Below, in pieces: positions 1 to 8,315 of a stretch of 24,454 bases of DNA (its first letter is position 1; every line of letters begins with the position of its first letter). Made by a program: the position numbers and the translations under genes. This DNA is from a virus, in IMG/VR virus record IMGVR_UViG_3300030102_005117, positions 1 to 24,454 of that record; one strand, 5' to 3'. The notes under the pieces were generated by a model that did no database searches, was not told where the DNA came from, and worked only from the letters and a program-made list of their open reading frames with translations.

Positions 1-557
1 CTTTGTACTGGAGTGCCACTTTGGTCATAAAGACCAATTACTTGATTCGCATCAGTAAAAGCAATATTTAAATAACTTAATTCACCTAGACCATTTGTAC
101 TTAATACCTGACCATTAGAACCAACAGCAGTGGGAAGAGTAAGAGTATAACTTGAACTTAAACTACTTGGCCCTTGTAGAGAAACTTTATTGGTATTTCC
201 AGAATCGCTATCAAATTCAATTGCATTATCAGATATGGAAACATTACCTGTAAAAGCTCCTCCTGAAGTTGGCATTACTCCTGATATTTTGCTGGCACTT
301 ATAGCAGCGTTAGAAGCAACTTTTGCATTTGTAATTACTCCATCATCTATGGTAAAGCTTGAGCCAGAACCAGATACCGTAATATCTCCTTTATCTCCAT
401 CACTTATCCCACCGCCAGATATTTTTGCTACTGAATTATCGTCTTTTTTTAAAAATATTTCACCTGTATCGGTTCTAATGGCGGGTTCGCCTATAGCCAG
501 ATCACTAGCAGTTGGATCGCTACCACTTCCTCTTTTAAGTTTGATTTCATTAGCCAT
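1..557 (-). CDS. Tail fibre-like protein, N-terminal part (cut by window edge)
   Basis: An open frame of 185 codons starts at ATG 557 and runs off the left edge with no stop. The start is supported by a strong Shine-Dalgarno AGGAGG at 567-572. The protein begins MANEIKLKRGSGSDPTASDL, a short Lys/Arg plus Gly/Ser head like that of the neighbouring 395-residue fibre (MANTVRIKRSTGS), followed by low-complexity Gly/Ser/Thr/Asp sequence. Around residues 130-165 it carries a YTLTLPTAVGSNGQVL segment that also occurs in the 375-residue fibre at 3298-4425 (FTLTLPSTAGSNGQFL). I infer a structural fibre or fibre-tip protein of the tail. The C-terminal half, which normally holds receptor-binding or chaperone domains, lies outside the window. 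Confidence 0.8.
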   Translation of the reverse strand, partial: MANEIKLKRGSGSDPTASDLAIGEPAIRTDTGEIFLKKDDNSVAKISGGGISDGDKGDITVSGSGSSFTIDDGVITNAKVASNAAISASKISGVMPTSGGAFTGNVSISDNAIEFDSDSGNTNKVSLQGPSSLSSSYTLTLPTAVGSNGQVLSTNGLGELSYLNIAFTDANQVIGLYDQSGTPVQ

Positions 558-582
558 TGGCCTTTACCTCCTATGGCTAAAT

Positions 583-1770
583 TTAATAACTACCACCATC
601 TATGTTAAAACCAGATACACTTTCGTTTTCAAGGAAAGTCACAAGGTCTGAAAGGGCAACTTGTTTCATTACTCCCGCATCATTGCATACAAAACGGTCA
701 GCAGCTGCCAGAGTTGTTGAAGTTGCCGAAGTATCACCATCCGTACAAGTATTTAATTCTGTAGTTGTCGAATTTAAACCGTCAAGTAAATTTAACTCGG
801 TAACAGTGGATGTTAAATTTGTAAGCTTTGTAACTGGCAAAGTTCCTGTTATAGAACTGGCAGCAAGATCAAGAGCAATTTTAGCAGATTCAATAACAAG
901 TCCACCATTTGCTTTTAGGTCAACAGATATTGTATTTCCTGATTTCTGTAAACCATCTGCTGTGGTAATTTGACCAGCACCTGAGAATTGAGCAAAAGTA
1001 AGGTTATTAGTCCCCACAACCGCTGATCCCTTGTTGCTAGTGCAAACAAAGCCGTTATCGGCATTTACAGTTCCTTGTTCAATAAATGTAAACATACCAG
1101 CTGCATCAGCCCCAGCAGCTAAGTCATCAACCCTTGCTGGTGAAGATCCGACTTTGTAAATACCATTTTCACTTGCAGTAGACTGATCTTTGACTAATAC
1201 TCGATCATTTGTTGAAAGAGTAACTCCATCTAAAGTGTCTCCATCATTTAAAGCTGTTGATATAACAATGTTTCCTGTTGTTGCAGCTACACAAGAATCT
1301 TTTACATCTAAGCCTTGTGCAGTAGCCTCAACGAAGCCACGAGTTGCTGCATCTTGCGTATTTACAGGATCAGCTAAGTTTGTTATTGTCTGAGAATTAA
1401 GGCTGACACTAGCTGTTGGAGCAGCCATTTGATCTAATCTATTTGTTCTAACACCTGTATCGAAGTCGCTGATTTTCGTATGCAGAATCGAAGGAAGATC
1501 GTCTGAAACAGCAGCTCGAAATGTAGGGGCTGCGGCACTTCCAGAGGTAGGGCCAGCTAAAATTGTATTTGCATTTACTGTTGTATCTTTATCAAAAAAC
1601 TTACCCTCGCCTCCAATAGGTTCAATAGTTGTTGCTGAACCGTTCGCACCCCCTGTTCCAATACCAATGAATAATGTTTTACTTCCTTCTGCAAAGGCCA
1701 ACTCAGCATTTGCAAGACTTGTTGGTGCTGACGATCCAGTAGATCTTTTTATTCGTACTGTGTTAGCCAT
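583..1770 (-). CDS. Tail fibre protein, 395 aa
   Basis: The N-terminus (MANTVRIKRSTGSSAPTSL, then LANAELAFAEGSKTLFIG) matches the attachment module I know from tail fibres of marine cyanophages and their relatives. Residues about 150-270 form a second widespread fibre module, recognisable by LDVKDSCVAATTGN, GVTLSTNDRVLVKDQ and ENGIYKVG. The C-terminal third is Thr/Asn/Leu-rich, with TELNLLDGLNSTTTELNT repeats typical of trimeric beta-structured shafts. The protein ends GFNIDGGSY, echoed by VDGGNF at the end of the 75-residue neighbour. The start ATG lies one base after the upstream stop. It probably contacts the host surface. No enzymatic motif is visible, so the fibre call rests on composition and modules. 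Confidence 0.85.
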   Translation of the reverse strand: MANTVRIKRSTGSSAPTSLANAELAFAEGSKTLFIGIGTGGANGSATTIEPIGGEGKFFDKDTTVNANTILAGPTSGSAAAPTFRAAVSDDLPSILHTKISDFDTGVRTNRLDQMAAPTASVSLNSQTITNLADPVNTQDAATRGFVEATAQGLDVKDSCVAATTGNIVISTALNDGDTLDGVTLSTNDRVLVKDQSTASENGIYKVGSSPARVDDLAAGADAAGMFTFIEQGTVNADNGFVCTSNKGSAVVGTNNLTFAQFSGAGQITTADGLQKSGNTISVDLKANGGLVIESAKIALDLAASSITGTLPVTKLTNLTSTVTELNLLDGLNSTTTELNTCTDGDTSATSTTLAAADRFVCNDAGVMKQVALSDLVTFLENESVSGFNIDGGSY

Positions 1771-1771
1771 T

Positions 1772-1999
1772 TCAGAAATTACCCCCGTCGACGAGTGTTA
1801 GTTTAGTAGTTGTTGCATCTGCTTTAAATGTAGCAGAAGAAGAGTCATAGTAAATAACAGACCCATCTACTTTGTTAACTTCATTTAAATCAATACCTTT
1901 AGGACCTTGTGGTCCAACTGTCGCCACTGTAACAACAGTTGCATCACCTTCGTTGACTGTAACAGTGTTTCTTGTAGTTGTAATGTTTACTGAAGTCAT
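1772..1999 (-). CDS. Small fibre-associated protein with short collagen-like stretch
   Basis: This 75-residue protein is mostly Thr/Val/Asp-rich beta-type sequence (TVTVNEGDATVVTVATV), followed by a short collagen-like GPQGPKG at about residues 29-35 and a C-terminal VDGGNF. Short proteins of this build lie beside fibre genes in marine phages; I infer a fibre subunit or adaptor. Its ATG overlaps the upstream stop as ATGA (1996-1999), and the next fibre gene starts one base after its stop, so the three are translated as a coupled set. There is no signal peptide or catalytic motif. The exact role is unknown. Confidence 0.75.
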   Translation of the reverse strand: MTSVNITTTRNTVTVNEGDATVVTVATVGPQGPKGIDLNEVNKVDGSVIYYDSSSATFKADATTTKLTLVDGGNF

Positions 2000-2337
2000 G
2001 CTGTGTATCCTTCACTTATGTATAGTGTACCTTCTAAATAATATTCTTTAAGTCCAGATGGGTTTGTAAGTAATACATCATATTTTAATTCTGATGGGCT
2101 GAAGGTCGCTGTCTGTGCATCTGTAAGTGCAATATCAATAGTTCCAGTAGATCGATTTGTATAAGTAACACCAAAATCGGCATATTTTGTAGTTCTTGTT
2201 TCTTCCCAAACTTGTGCTTCTACTGTAAATCCAGTTAAATCTATTGCATTATTATTAGAATCTTTAAAAATTAATTGAATTGCATGATCGGACCTTCTTT
2301 GTACCGTCATGTTATAAAGTCCAGGAGTAACTGCCAT
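1996..2337 (-). CDS. Probable tail/baseplate accessory protein, BppU N-domain-like
   Basis: A 113-residue protein that reads as one beta-sandwich domain: it starts with a QRRSDHAIQLIFKDSNNNAI segment, then DLTGFTVEAQVWEE, and finishes with LKYDVLLTNPSGLKEYYLEG. This pattern (a request for a material property, then a polymer-like ramp) is that of the N-terminal domain of BppU/DUF2479-type baseplate proteins, which anchor receptor-binding proteins. The similarity is judged by eye and is moderate. It is coupled to both neighbours (TAATG upstream at 2337, ATGA downstream at 1996). Its position between the fibre genes fits a small connector between tail tip and fibre. Confidence 0.7.
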   Translation of the reverse strand: MAVTPGLYNMTVQRRSDHAIQLIFKDSNNNAIDLTGFTVEAQVWEETRTTKYADFGVTYTNRSTGTIDIALTDAQTATFSPSELKYDVLLTNPSGLKEYYLEGTLYISEGYTA

Positions 2338-2606
2338 TAGATATAAGGTGAATCACCAAGAATAGTTGTATTCCACTGAGCTTTTAATTCTGCTTCAGTT
2401 GTTGCAGCGTCTATAGCACTATCAGCAGGGGCATCTCTAAGTGCCTGTTTCTTTATGGCTACTTCTGATTTTTTCGTAGCATCATCAGCTTCTATAGCTC
2501 TTTGAAATTCAACATCAAGTTCTTGAAGTTTTGCTGTTCTAGAATTTCTAATATTATTTTTATGAATTTCTTTTGCTTTTGTCATGTCTGTTGAAATGAT
2601 ACTCAT
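2337..2606 (-). CDS. Fibre-region accessory protein, Ala/Lys-rich helical
   Basis: An 89-residue protein that is predicted almost wholly alpha-helical: charged N-terminal half (KAKEIHKNNIRNSR, LDVEFQRAIEADD), then KKQALRDAPAD and a short TTEAELKAQW segment. Proteins with the same helix and RDAP motif are frequent next to fibre genes of marine and proteobacterial phages, often paired with the 84-residue protein upstream, as here. A role as assembly chaperone or small tail protein is inference only. I keep the ATG at 2606 because it overlaps the previous stop as ATGA; an internal ATG at codon 8 would give MTKAKEIHK and is possible. Confidence 0.75.
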   Translation of the reverse strand: MSIISTDMTKAKEIHKNNIRNSRTAKLQELDVEFQRAIEADDATKKSEVAIKKQALRDAPADSAIDAATTEAELKAQWNTTILGDSPYI

Positions 2607-2857
2607 GCTCCTACTCCGTCTGTAAGGTTTGATTCACTAACAGTCCAAGCATCCCTAAAAGATCTATCTGTTGGAATATCAGTTATGGGTACTATTTTAT
2701 ATTTAACACCAGTTGGCACATCTTTTTTAGCAATTTCTTCGAGTGTAAATAAATTACCTGTATCTGGATTTATACAATTATCTGTTGGCGTTATAATACA
2801 TATACCTCCTTCATTTTCTGGGTTTAAATACACAATTTTAGAATCCGAATTAGCCAT
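2603..2857 (-). CDS. Fibre-region accessory protein (SKIVYLNP family)
   Basis: An 84-residue acidic protein. Recognisable blocks are SKIVYLNPENEGG near the N-terminus, LTLEEIAKKDVPTG in part (residues about 38-50), YKIVPITDIPTDRSFRDAW and a short tail. I know this block order from many phages, where the gene precedes a small helical protein as it does here; no function has been firmly assigned to it. Start ATG 2857 has a weak AGG upstream. The 34-base gap to the previous gene holds nothing I can name. It ends in an ATGA overlap with the next gene, so the two are probably translated in a fixed ratio. Confidence 0.75.
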   Translation of the reverse strand: MANSDSKIVYLNPENEGGICIITPTDNCINPDTGNLFTLEEIAKKDVPTGVKYKIVPITDIPTDRSFRDAWTVSESNLTDGVGA

Positions 2858-2891
2858 AAATTTAATACCTTTTGCTTATATTATCAGCATT

Positions 2892-3269
2892 TTAACTGAA
2901 AAATGCAAGGCACATACGATCATTGTCTACTCTACTTGATCCTGTATTGTAACTCTGATTGGGGTCTTCAATAGTAACCCTACAAGTTGTAGCTGAATAA
3001 CTACTATTATCAGTTCCCCAGCATCTATTATTTACTGATTGAATATTATGTGAGCCAACAGTGCAATAATTACTATCTCCCAAGCTTGGAAAATTAACAT
3101 TATAACTACCTGTGCCGTTATCAGTTATACCAGTAACATTTTGCGAATCTCTAATCATTTGTGATTGGGAATTCTGACCATCAAAATTCACCCAAGCTTT
3201 ACAAACTAATGCAGCCGTAACAGATGCTGCTGTTGTTTGACTCGTACCATCACCAAAAAAGACTGTCAT
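2892..3269 (-). CDS. Short tail fibre tip protein, paralogue of the C-terminus of the upstream fibre
   Basis: A 125-residue protein with a very strong Shine-Dalgarno (AGGAGG, 277-282 of the 3 kb block, positions 3277-3282) seven bases before ATG. After a short N-terminal collar (FFGDGTSQTTAA) it is a single domain that aligns with the last 105 residues of the 375-residue upstream fibre: CKAWVNFDGQ against CKAYVNFNGQ, NVTGITDNGTGSYNVNF against NVTGITDNGTGTYNINF, and NTGSSRVD against GTGSSRVD. This domain type is a common C-terminal knob of phage fibres. I infer a second receptor-binding tip arising by duplication. It has more cysteines than its paralogue. Confidence 0.85.
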   Translation of the reverse strand: MTVFFGDGTSQTTAASVTAALVCKAWVNFDGQNSQSQMIRDSQNVTGITDNGTGSYNVNFPSLGDSNYCTVGSHNIQSVNNRCWGTDNSSYSATTCRVTIEDPNQSYNTGSSRVDNDRMCLAFFS

Positions 3270-3297
3270 TCTTTTGCCTCCTTAATAATCATAATAA

Positions 3298-4425
3298 TTA
3301 AGTATTACCAAAAACTGCAACCCCTATTATTTTACAATCAACTCTACTTGAACCAGTGCCATATTGTTGGGTCGCATCTTCAGTTGTAACTCTAAAAGTG
3401 GTTGTACTGTAATTGTTGCTATCAAGACCTATACCTCTATTATTAACTGATCGGAAATCATGACTTAAAACTACTGTATAATTTGCATCTGCCATTGCAG
3501 TTCCAAAATTAATATTATAAGTTCCTGTTCCATTATCAGTAATACCAGTTACATTAAAATCATCTCTTTTTGCTACAGTCCCCTGACCATTAAAGTTTAC
3601 ATAAGCTTTACAAAATCTTGCTATCTCAGCACCGTTTGAATTTTCAATCTCTGGAGCAACTCTAGTAGTTGCATTTGTTTGAACTGTAGTTGCTTTAGTA
3701 GTCGTTGAGTTTACATTTGTTGAATCAACAGTAGTCAATCCAGATATAGTTGTAGCAGCTGATCCTCCAGTAGTAACGGCTGTTGATCCTATGGTTACAG
3801 TTGAATCTACTGTAGCAAAACTTAAATTTCCACTGCCATCAACTTTTAAAAACTGACCATTACTTCCAGCGGTAGATGGCAAGGTTAAAGTAAAACTTGT
3901 TGAAATTGTAGCTGGAGATTGTAAAGCTACATAATGTGTACTATCAGAATCAGAAAATCTTACATCTTTTTGTGCTAACAAAGTTAAACCATTTTGGTCA
4001 AAAAAGGCTCTTTCACTTCCTGAAAAAGTTAATCCAATTTGATTACTACCTTTCCTAAATAATCCAGTTGTGCTGTCTCCTAAATGAATTGAAGGTGCCG
4101 AATTTGTGCCATTTGGCAAACCTAAAACACCTGTTAAAGTACCTCCTGTTTTTGCTAAAAGTCCAAAATTTGTTTGACTTACATTTCCAAGAATTACAAA
4201 ATCACTGTTTGCACCATTTCTTATTTTTAAAGTATCATTGTCGCTATCAATATGAACTTGATAAGCTGCTAAATTTGCATTACCAGAGGGATCACCAGAT
4301 GCACTATTTAAAGTTCTTAATGATTCAAGTACATCTTTTATTGCAGTTCTAACCTGTAAGCCTGTACCGTTATCAGGTGAAAAGTTACTTGATGCTTCTT
4401 TCCCAGTAGAATTTACTCTTGCCAT
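3298..4425 (-). CDS. Tail fibre protein, 375 aa, with C-terminal knob domain
   Basis: The protein follows J directly, three bases after its stop, behind a good Shine-Dalgarno (GGAGG at 4433-4437). The N-terminal 40 residues are Ser/Asn/Gly-rich and helical (GLQVRTAIKDVLESL). Next come a shaft with GLLAKTGGTLTGVLGLPNG and SGSERAFFDQNGL, a FTLTLPSTAGSNGQFL module shared with the partial fibre at the left edge, a Thr/Val-rich linker (residues about 220-265) and a 105-residue C-terminal knob from CKAYVNFNGQ onward. Placement next to the tail tip gene and modular composition support a host-recognition fibre. The knob recurs as a separate small gene immediately downstream. Confidence 0.88.
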   Translation of the reverse strand: MARVNSTGKEASSNFSPDNGTGLQVRTAIKDVLESLRTLNSASGDPSGNANLAAYQVHIDSDNDTLKIRNGANSDFVILGNVSQTNFGLLAKTGGTLTGVLGLPNGTNSAPSIHLGDSTTGLFRKGSNQIGLTFSGSERAFFDQNGLTLLAQKDVRFSDSDSTHYVALQSPATISTSFTLTLPSTAGSNGQFLKVDGSGNLSFATVDSTVTIGSTAVTTGGSAATTISGLTTVDSTNVNSTTTKATTVQTNATTRVAPEIENSNGAEIARFCKAYVNFNGQGTVAKRDDFNVTGITDNGTGTYNINFGTAMADANYTVVLSHDFRSVNNRGIGLDSNNYSTTTFRVTTEDATQQYGTGSSRVDCKIIGVAVFGNT

Positions 4426-4428
4426 TTG

Positions 4429-7400
4429 TTAGCCTCCACGTCCATATCCTACAGCTGAATAGCTGAAATTTCTATTAACTGCAGAATTTGATGAATTTTT
4501 AAAAGTTATCGTAAAGCCACTACCAGTAATATTTGTGATTTCAAAAAAATCTCCACTAGCCATATTTTGAGCTGTAATACCGATACTAGGTGGATAAGCT
4601 GATGCACTTCCTCCGATTGCTGAAGTACCTGTAAAGAATGGAGCAGCAAAAACTACGTTTTTAGGGCCAGCTCCTGATGGTATTAATGTTGTGCTTTGTT
4701 CAGTCCTTGCTTGTAAAAAAGAATCAAATCCAAGTTCTGAAATTAAAATATTATTATTTTTACTTTCACTTTCTAGTTCACATTTAAAATCAAATGCTCT
4801 TGCTCTAAATGTACCACTTTGCACCTTATTAAATGCTGTATAAGTTGGTGAACCCGAAGGATCATCATTTGTTGTTCTAACAAATAAAGCTCCGTTAACA
4901 GTCTCTACCGTTGTTCCATCAATACTTTGTTCAATGTCAAAATTAGGTATGCTGTCCCATAAAGCGGATTCATTTTCACCACTACTTAAAATTATTGAAT
5001 TAATTTTTAAACTAAAAACAGCCCCTAAATCTAAAGGACTTGCAAAACTGTAAACACCTGATTGGTTAGTATTGGGGTTTGAAAGTTTAAGAATATTTGA
5101 AGCTACTGTTAAATTTGTTTTTGAGCCGCTAAAGTTAGGATTTTCTCTTTGTGGTGGTAAAGCTAATTCTTCTTTTAAAGTTGGAATGGTAATAATTACA
5201 GAGGTTTCTCCAACACTAAAGTTTCCTTTTAAATCACGAAATTTTAAAACGTATTCACCTGATTTTGCTGGAACCACTGCCTCTGTTGATATTCCAGAAA
5301 TTGCCTCAACTAAATCAGTAGAATTTGCAAAAGTACCAGTTCCATCTGTTCTAGGAGAATGTCTTATGTACACTTGACCTCCAAACTTCACGTCAAGAGA
5401 GGTGGTTTGAGTCCATCTAAGTCTTACTTGTTCATCATTAATAGGCTCAACAGTAAGATTTTGCACGTTTTCTGGTGGAGCAGAAAAGCCATCTGCTTCA
5501 AAAAGTAAAGTTGAAGCTGTGGGTGATGGTTCTCCTAAAGCGTTATATGAATATACTTTAAACTCATAAGAACCTTGTTTGGTGTTTAAAATTTCCAAAT
5601 TACTTGAGGTTGTTTCTATTTGTGAAAAATCACCATCATTAACTCTGTAATAAACACGATATTTTGAAGCTCCGGGTACGTTTTGCCAATCAAGAATTAT
5701 TTTTGTAACTGCTCTTTTATTTATTTCTATAATTTTTTCTTCAGCCCTTAAACCTGTTGGCGGAGACTTAATTTCAGTTAATGTTGAAAAACTTTTAATT
5801 GGCAAAGGTGTGCCATCTTCAACAAAATCATATTTTCCAGGATTATGACTTAAAGCAGTAATAGTAAAAGTTGAATCATCATTTTCAGATACTGAAATAA
5901 CTCTCCATGTTGTTGTTTCGAGTGTGTTTGATTCTAAAATATAAACAGCATTAGGATTTGGATCTAATGAAAAAGCTGATTGAATAGTTAAAATATTATT
6001 AGATATATTTGTAATATTTTTTGTTTCTAAAGAATTATCTGGAAGCATTACTGACAAAGTAGGTGCCTGATTTAATGGTGGAATATCAGTATTTGAAAAA
6101 TTATCTAAAGTTATTGTTGTTCCACTTGCAGATTTAATTTTTCCGCCCCTTCTTACTCCAGCTTTTAAAGAATCCGAAACTTCAATAATATCTCCGCACC
6201 TAACTGTAACTCCTGCATCTATTGTTGTATTAAATGCAATCGTTTCTCCTGTATTTTGTTCATTAAATAAAAACCATTTACCTAATCTTCTTGCTTGTCC
6301 TCTTGATGTTGTACCAAAAGCATTTATATTTCTTATAACAACTCCATACTTAGCTTGTGTTGCAGCATCAGCCTCTACTGTTTCTATATCTATATCTTGA
6401 GTTTCCATATCAAAATAAGATACATTTATAACTGTATGTCGTGTTTTTAAACTAGAGCCTGTATATGTAAATCCATCTTTTGTAACTGAAGCATTAGTAA
6501 ATAAAAAAGTTGATGATTTAGGAGAGTCTTGACTAATACTTATTGAGCCTGAGTTATAAAAAGGCATTACTCGCATTACTGAACAAAGATCATTAATTAA
6601 ATCAAATGCAGCTTGTTGTTGCGTAATATTTATATTTAATGCAAATCGTGGCTCTTGTCCTCCTTCTCCATCATCAACACTTTCTCCACAGTATTCACTT
6701 ACAGATTTAAATGTAAATTTGTTTAAACTTGTTTCAGGAATTGAACAACCATATCGAGTATTGTAAAGCAAATCATACAAAATCCAAGCTGGATCTGTTG
6801 TCCATTCTTTATTAGTTTTAAAGTTACCATTCCAGACTCCTGAATAAGTTATTGCACCAGTTTGTAAATTAACTGTGGCATTATTTGGAATTTTTACTTT
6901 AATTCCTCTTAATCTGTAAACTCGATTTGGGACTCTTGGATGCTGTTCGGCTCCAAGTCTTAATGCTAAATGTGCCGTATTCGGATAAGCATTTTGTTCA
7001 AAAATAATATTAGTTGCGGAGTGAAAGCTAAAAGCGTTTACTAAAGCAGCATCTGTACTATCAGCAGTTACTCTTTCAACTCTTATTTGTACAGGAAAAG
7101 ATGTTGTATCTGAAAAAGTAATTAAGTAATCACGAAAATAAGCATTAGTTGATCTTCCTTTAACTTTATCTTCAATAGCAGTAGTTGTAGTTCCATCATT
7201 TTCAATGGTTTTAATTTTTAATTCCACCTCTGTTCCGTTTATATCACCATCATCTTCAAATTTTTGCAAAGATCCAAATCTTATAGTAACTCTTACAGCA
7301 TTTATATTAGTTGCGGTTACTGTATGAGTTATTGGACTTGATGTTGTAACTGCTGTCGCAATAGGATTTTCAATTTCAATATTTTTTATTCCCTTTATAA

Positions 7401-7740
7401 ATGTCTGTGATGAGGTTCCAAGTCTAAAATCAAAGCCAGTATTTTGAAAGTTAAAGTCTGTATCTTCAACATTTTGCACTTTTTCAAGAAATTCAGCGTC
7501 AGTCAGATCAGATGCAATATTAAGAACAGGTGTTTTATTTAAGAAAATATCAGTTTTACAAGCTGTCTTATATGCAGCATTTGTAGACGCAATTCCTTTC
7601 TTATGAGGTGTTGCAAATCCAGCGATTTCTCCCTCTGAAACAACATCAACAATGGTAATAAACTGTTTACTTGAAAGAGCATCAGATGGAAGATCAGGAT
7701 TACTTAAAGTTGTATTTTGGTCAAATTCTTTTATACTCAT
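4429..7740 (-). CDS. Tail tip/host specificity protein, lambda gpJ-like
   Basis: At 1103 residues it is close to the length of lambda J (about 1130). The central part has the signature DPAWILYDLLYNTRYG (residues about 315-330), then QQAAFDLINDLCSVMRVMPF and GQARRLGKWFLFNEQ, the conserved phage-tail hub region. Two fibronectin type III-like domains follow at about 659-750 and 754-852. The C-terminal 80 residues (PPSIGITAQNMASGDFFEIT to VGYGRGG) form a domain often found at the distal end of J proteins and probably touch the receptor. It forms the central tip of the tail, through which DNA leaves. It starts in a TAATG overlap with the I homologue. Confidence 0.95.
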   Translation of the reverse strand: MSIKEFDQNTTLSNPDLPSDALSSKQFITIVDVVSEGEIAGFATPHKKGIASTNAAYKTACKTDIFLNKTPVLNIASDLTDAEFLEKVQNVEDTDFNFQNTGFDFRLGTSSQTFIKGIKNIEIENPIATAVTTSSPITHTVTATNINAVRVTIRFGSLQKFEDDGDINGTEVELKIKTIENDGTTTTAIEDKVKGRSTNAYFRDYLITFSDTTSFPVQIRVERVTADSTDAALVNAFSFHSATNIIFEQNAYPNTAHLALRLGAEQHPRVPNRVYRLRGIKVKIPNNATVNLQTGAITYSGVWNGNFKTNKEWTTDPAWILYDLLYNTRYGCSIPETSLNKFTFKSVSEYCGESVDDGEGGQEPRFALNINITQQQAAFDLINDLCSVMRVMPFYNSGSISISQDSPKSSTFLFTNASVTKDGFTYTGSSLKTRHTVINVSYFDMETQDIDIETVEADAATQAKYGVVIRNINAFGTTSRGQARRLGKWFLFNEQNTGETIAFNTTIDAGVTVRCGDIIEVSDSLKAGVRRGGKIKSASGTTITLDNFSNTDIPPLNQAPTLSVMLPDNSLETKNITNISNNILTIQSAFSLDPNPNAVYILESNTLETTTWRVISVSENDDSTFTITALSHNPGKYDFVEDGTPLPIKSFSTLTEIKSPPTGLRAEEKIIEINKRAVTKIILDWQNVPGASKYRVYYRVNDGDFSQIETTSSNLEILNTKQGSYEFKVYSYNALGEPSPTASTLLFEADGFSAPPENVQNLTVEPINDEQVRLRWTQTTSLDVKFGGQVYIRHSPRTDGTGTFANSTDLVEAISGISTEAVVPAKSGEYVLKFRDLKGNFSVGETSVIITIPTLKEELALPPQRENPNFSGSKTNLTVASNILKLSNPNTNQSGVYSFASPLDLGAVFSLKINSIILSSGENESALWDSIPNFDIEQSIDGTTVETVNGALFVRTTNDDPSGSPTYTAFNKVQSGTFRARAFDFKCELESESKNNNILISELGFDSFLQARTEQSTTLIPSGAGPKNVVFAAPFFTGTSAIGGSASAYPPSIGITAQNMASGDFFEITNITGSGFTITFKNSSNSAVNRNFSYSAVGYGRGG

Positions 7741-8315
7741 TAATTTTCTCCCTCAACTTGAACAGTATCAACACCATTTGAAACGGTAACTGACCCGACC
7801 AAAATTTCGCCGAAAACTAAATTTACTGGAACTCCTGCTTGACTGACGTTAGTTAGGCCAGTAAATGAATAGTTAGCTGCAAATGCAGATGGGTCAGTTC
7901 TATCCATATCTGAAGCTGCACTTCTATTTCCTGTTCTCTGTGGTGTAAGAAGATTATTTATTCCACCAATTATCATCTGTGTACCTACTGTTGTAATAAG
8001 TGTTGTTAAAAGTTTTGGTAATACAACTTTTTTAGCAACAAATTTAAAAAGAAAACCAGCAGCAATTCCAAAAATATTACCATGAACTAGAGGAATAATT
8101 TTTATATCAGCATCAGTTCTTAAACCAATTAAGTCTTGAGAAATAACTTGTTCTCCGCAAAGAATTGTGTAAGGTTGAACAGACATATGCTCTTCTACAC
8201 CTTTAAAATTACAGTTTAAAAAACTTATAGCTTCTAAAGGACTTGCAACATTAGCCTCAAATTCAGATTGACCTAAAAACTTTCTTAATCTTCCATAAAC
8301 AATTATTTTTTTCAT
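7740..8315 (-). CDS. Tail tip assembly protein, lambda gpI-like
   Basis: A 191-residue protein with the gpI layout: an N-terminal beta-grasp-like domain (KIIVYGRLRKFLG at the start, ALEAISFLNC-like helix, IIPLVHG at about residues 73-79), a Gly/Ala hydrophobic segment at about 79-120 (GIAAGFLFKFVAKK to IIGGINNLLTP), and a short C-terminal part with TGLTNVSQAGVPVNLVFGEI, common to this family. In lambda, gpI is required for tail tip formation but is not found in the finished tail; that is family knowledge. It overlaps K by ATGA and J by TAATG, so K, I and J are coupled. Confidence 0.9.
   Translation of the reverse strand: MKKIIVYGRLRKFLGQSEFEANVASPLEAISFLNCNFKGVEEHMSVQPYTILCGEQVISQDLIGLRTDADIKIIPLVHGNIFGIAAGFLFKFVAKKVVLPKLLTTLITTVGTQMIIGGINNLLTPQRTGNRSAASDMDRTDPSAFAANYSFTGLTNVSQAGVPVNLVFGEILVGSVTVSNGVDTVQVEGEN

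Noticed and set aside
190-651. Plus-strand frame of 153 codons
   Set aside because: It lies opposite two fibre genes, is Pro/Ser/Leu-rich like the reverse of Gly/Asp/Thr coding, and has no ribosome site. All other genes are on the minus strand.
4068-4352. Plus-strand frame of 94 codons, Leu/His-rich
   Set aside because: Its composition is the reverse complement of Asn/Thr/Ser-rich fibre coding; no start signal and no neighbours on that strand.
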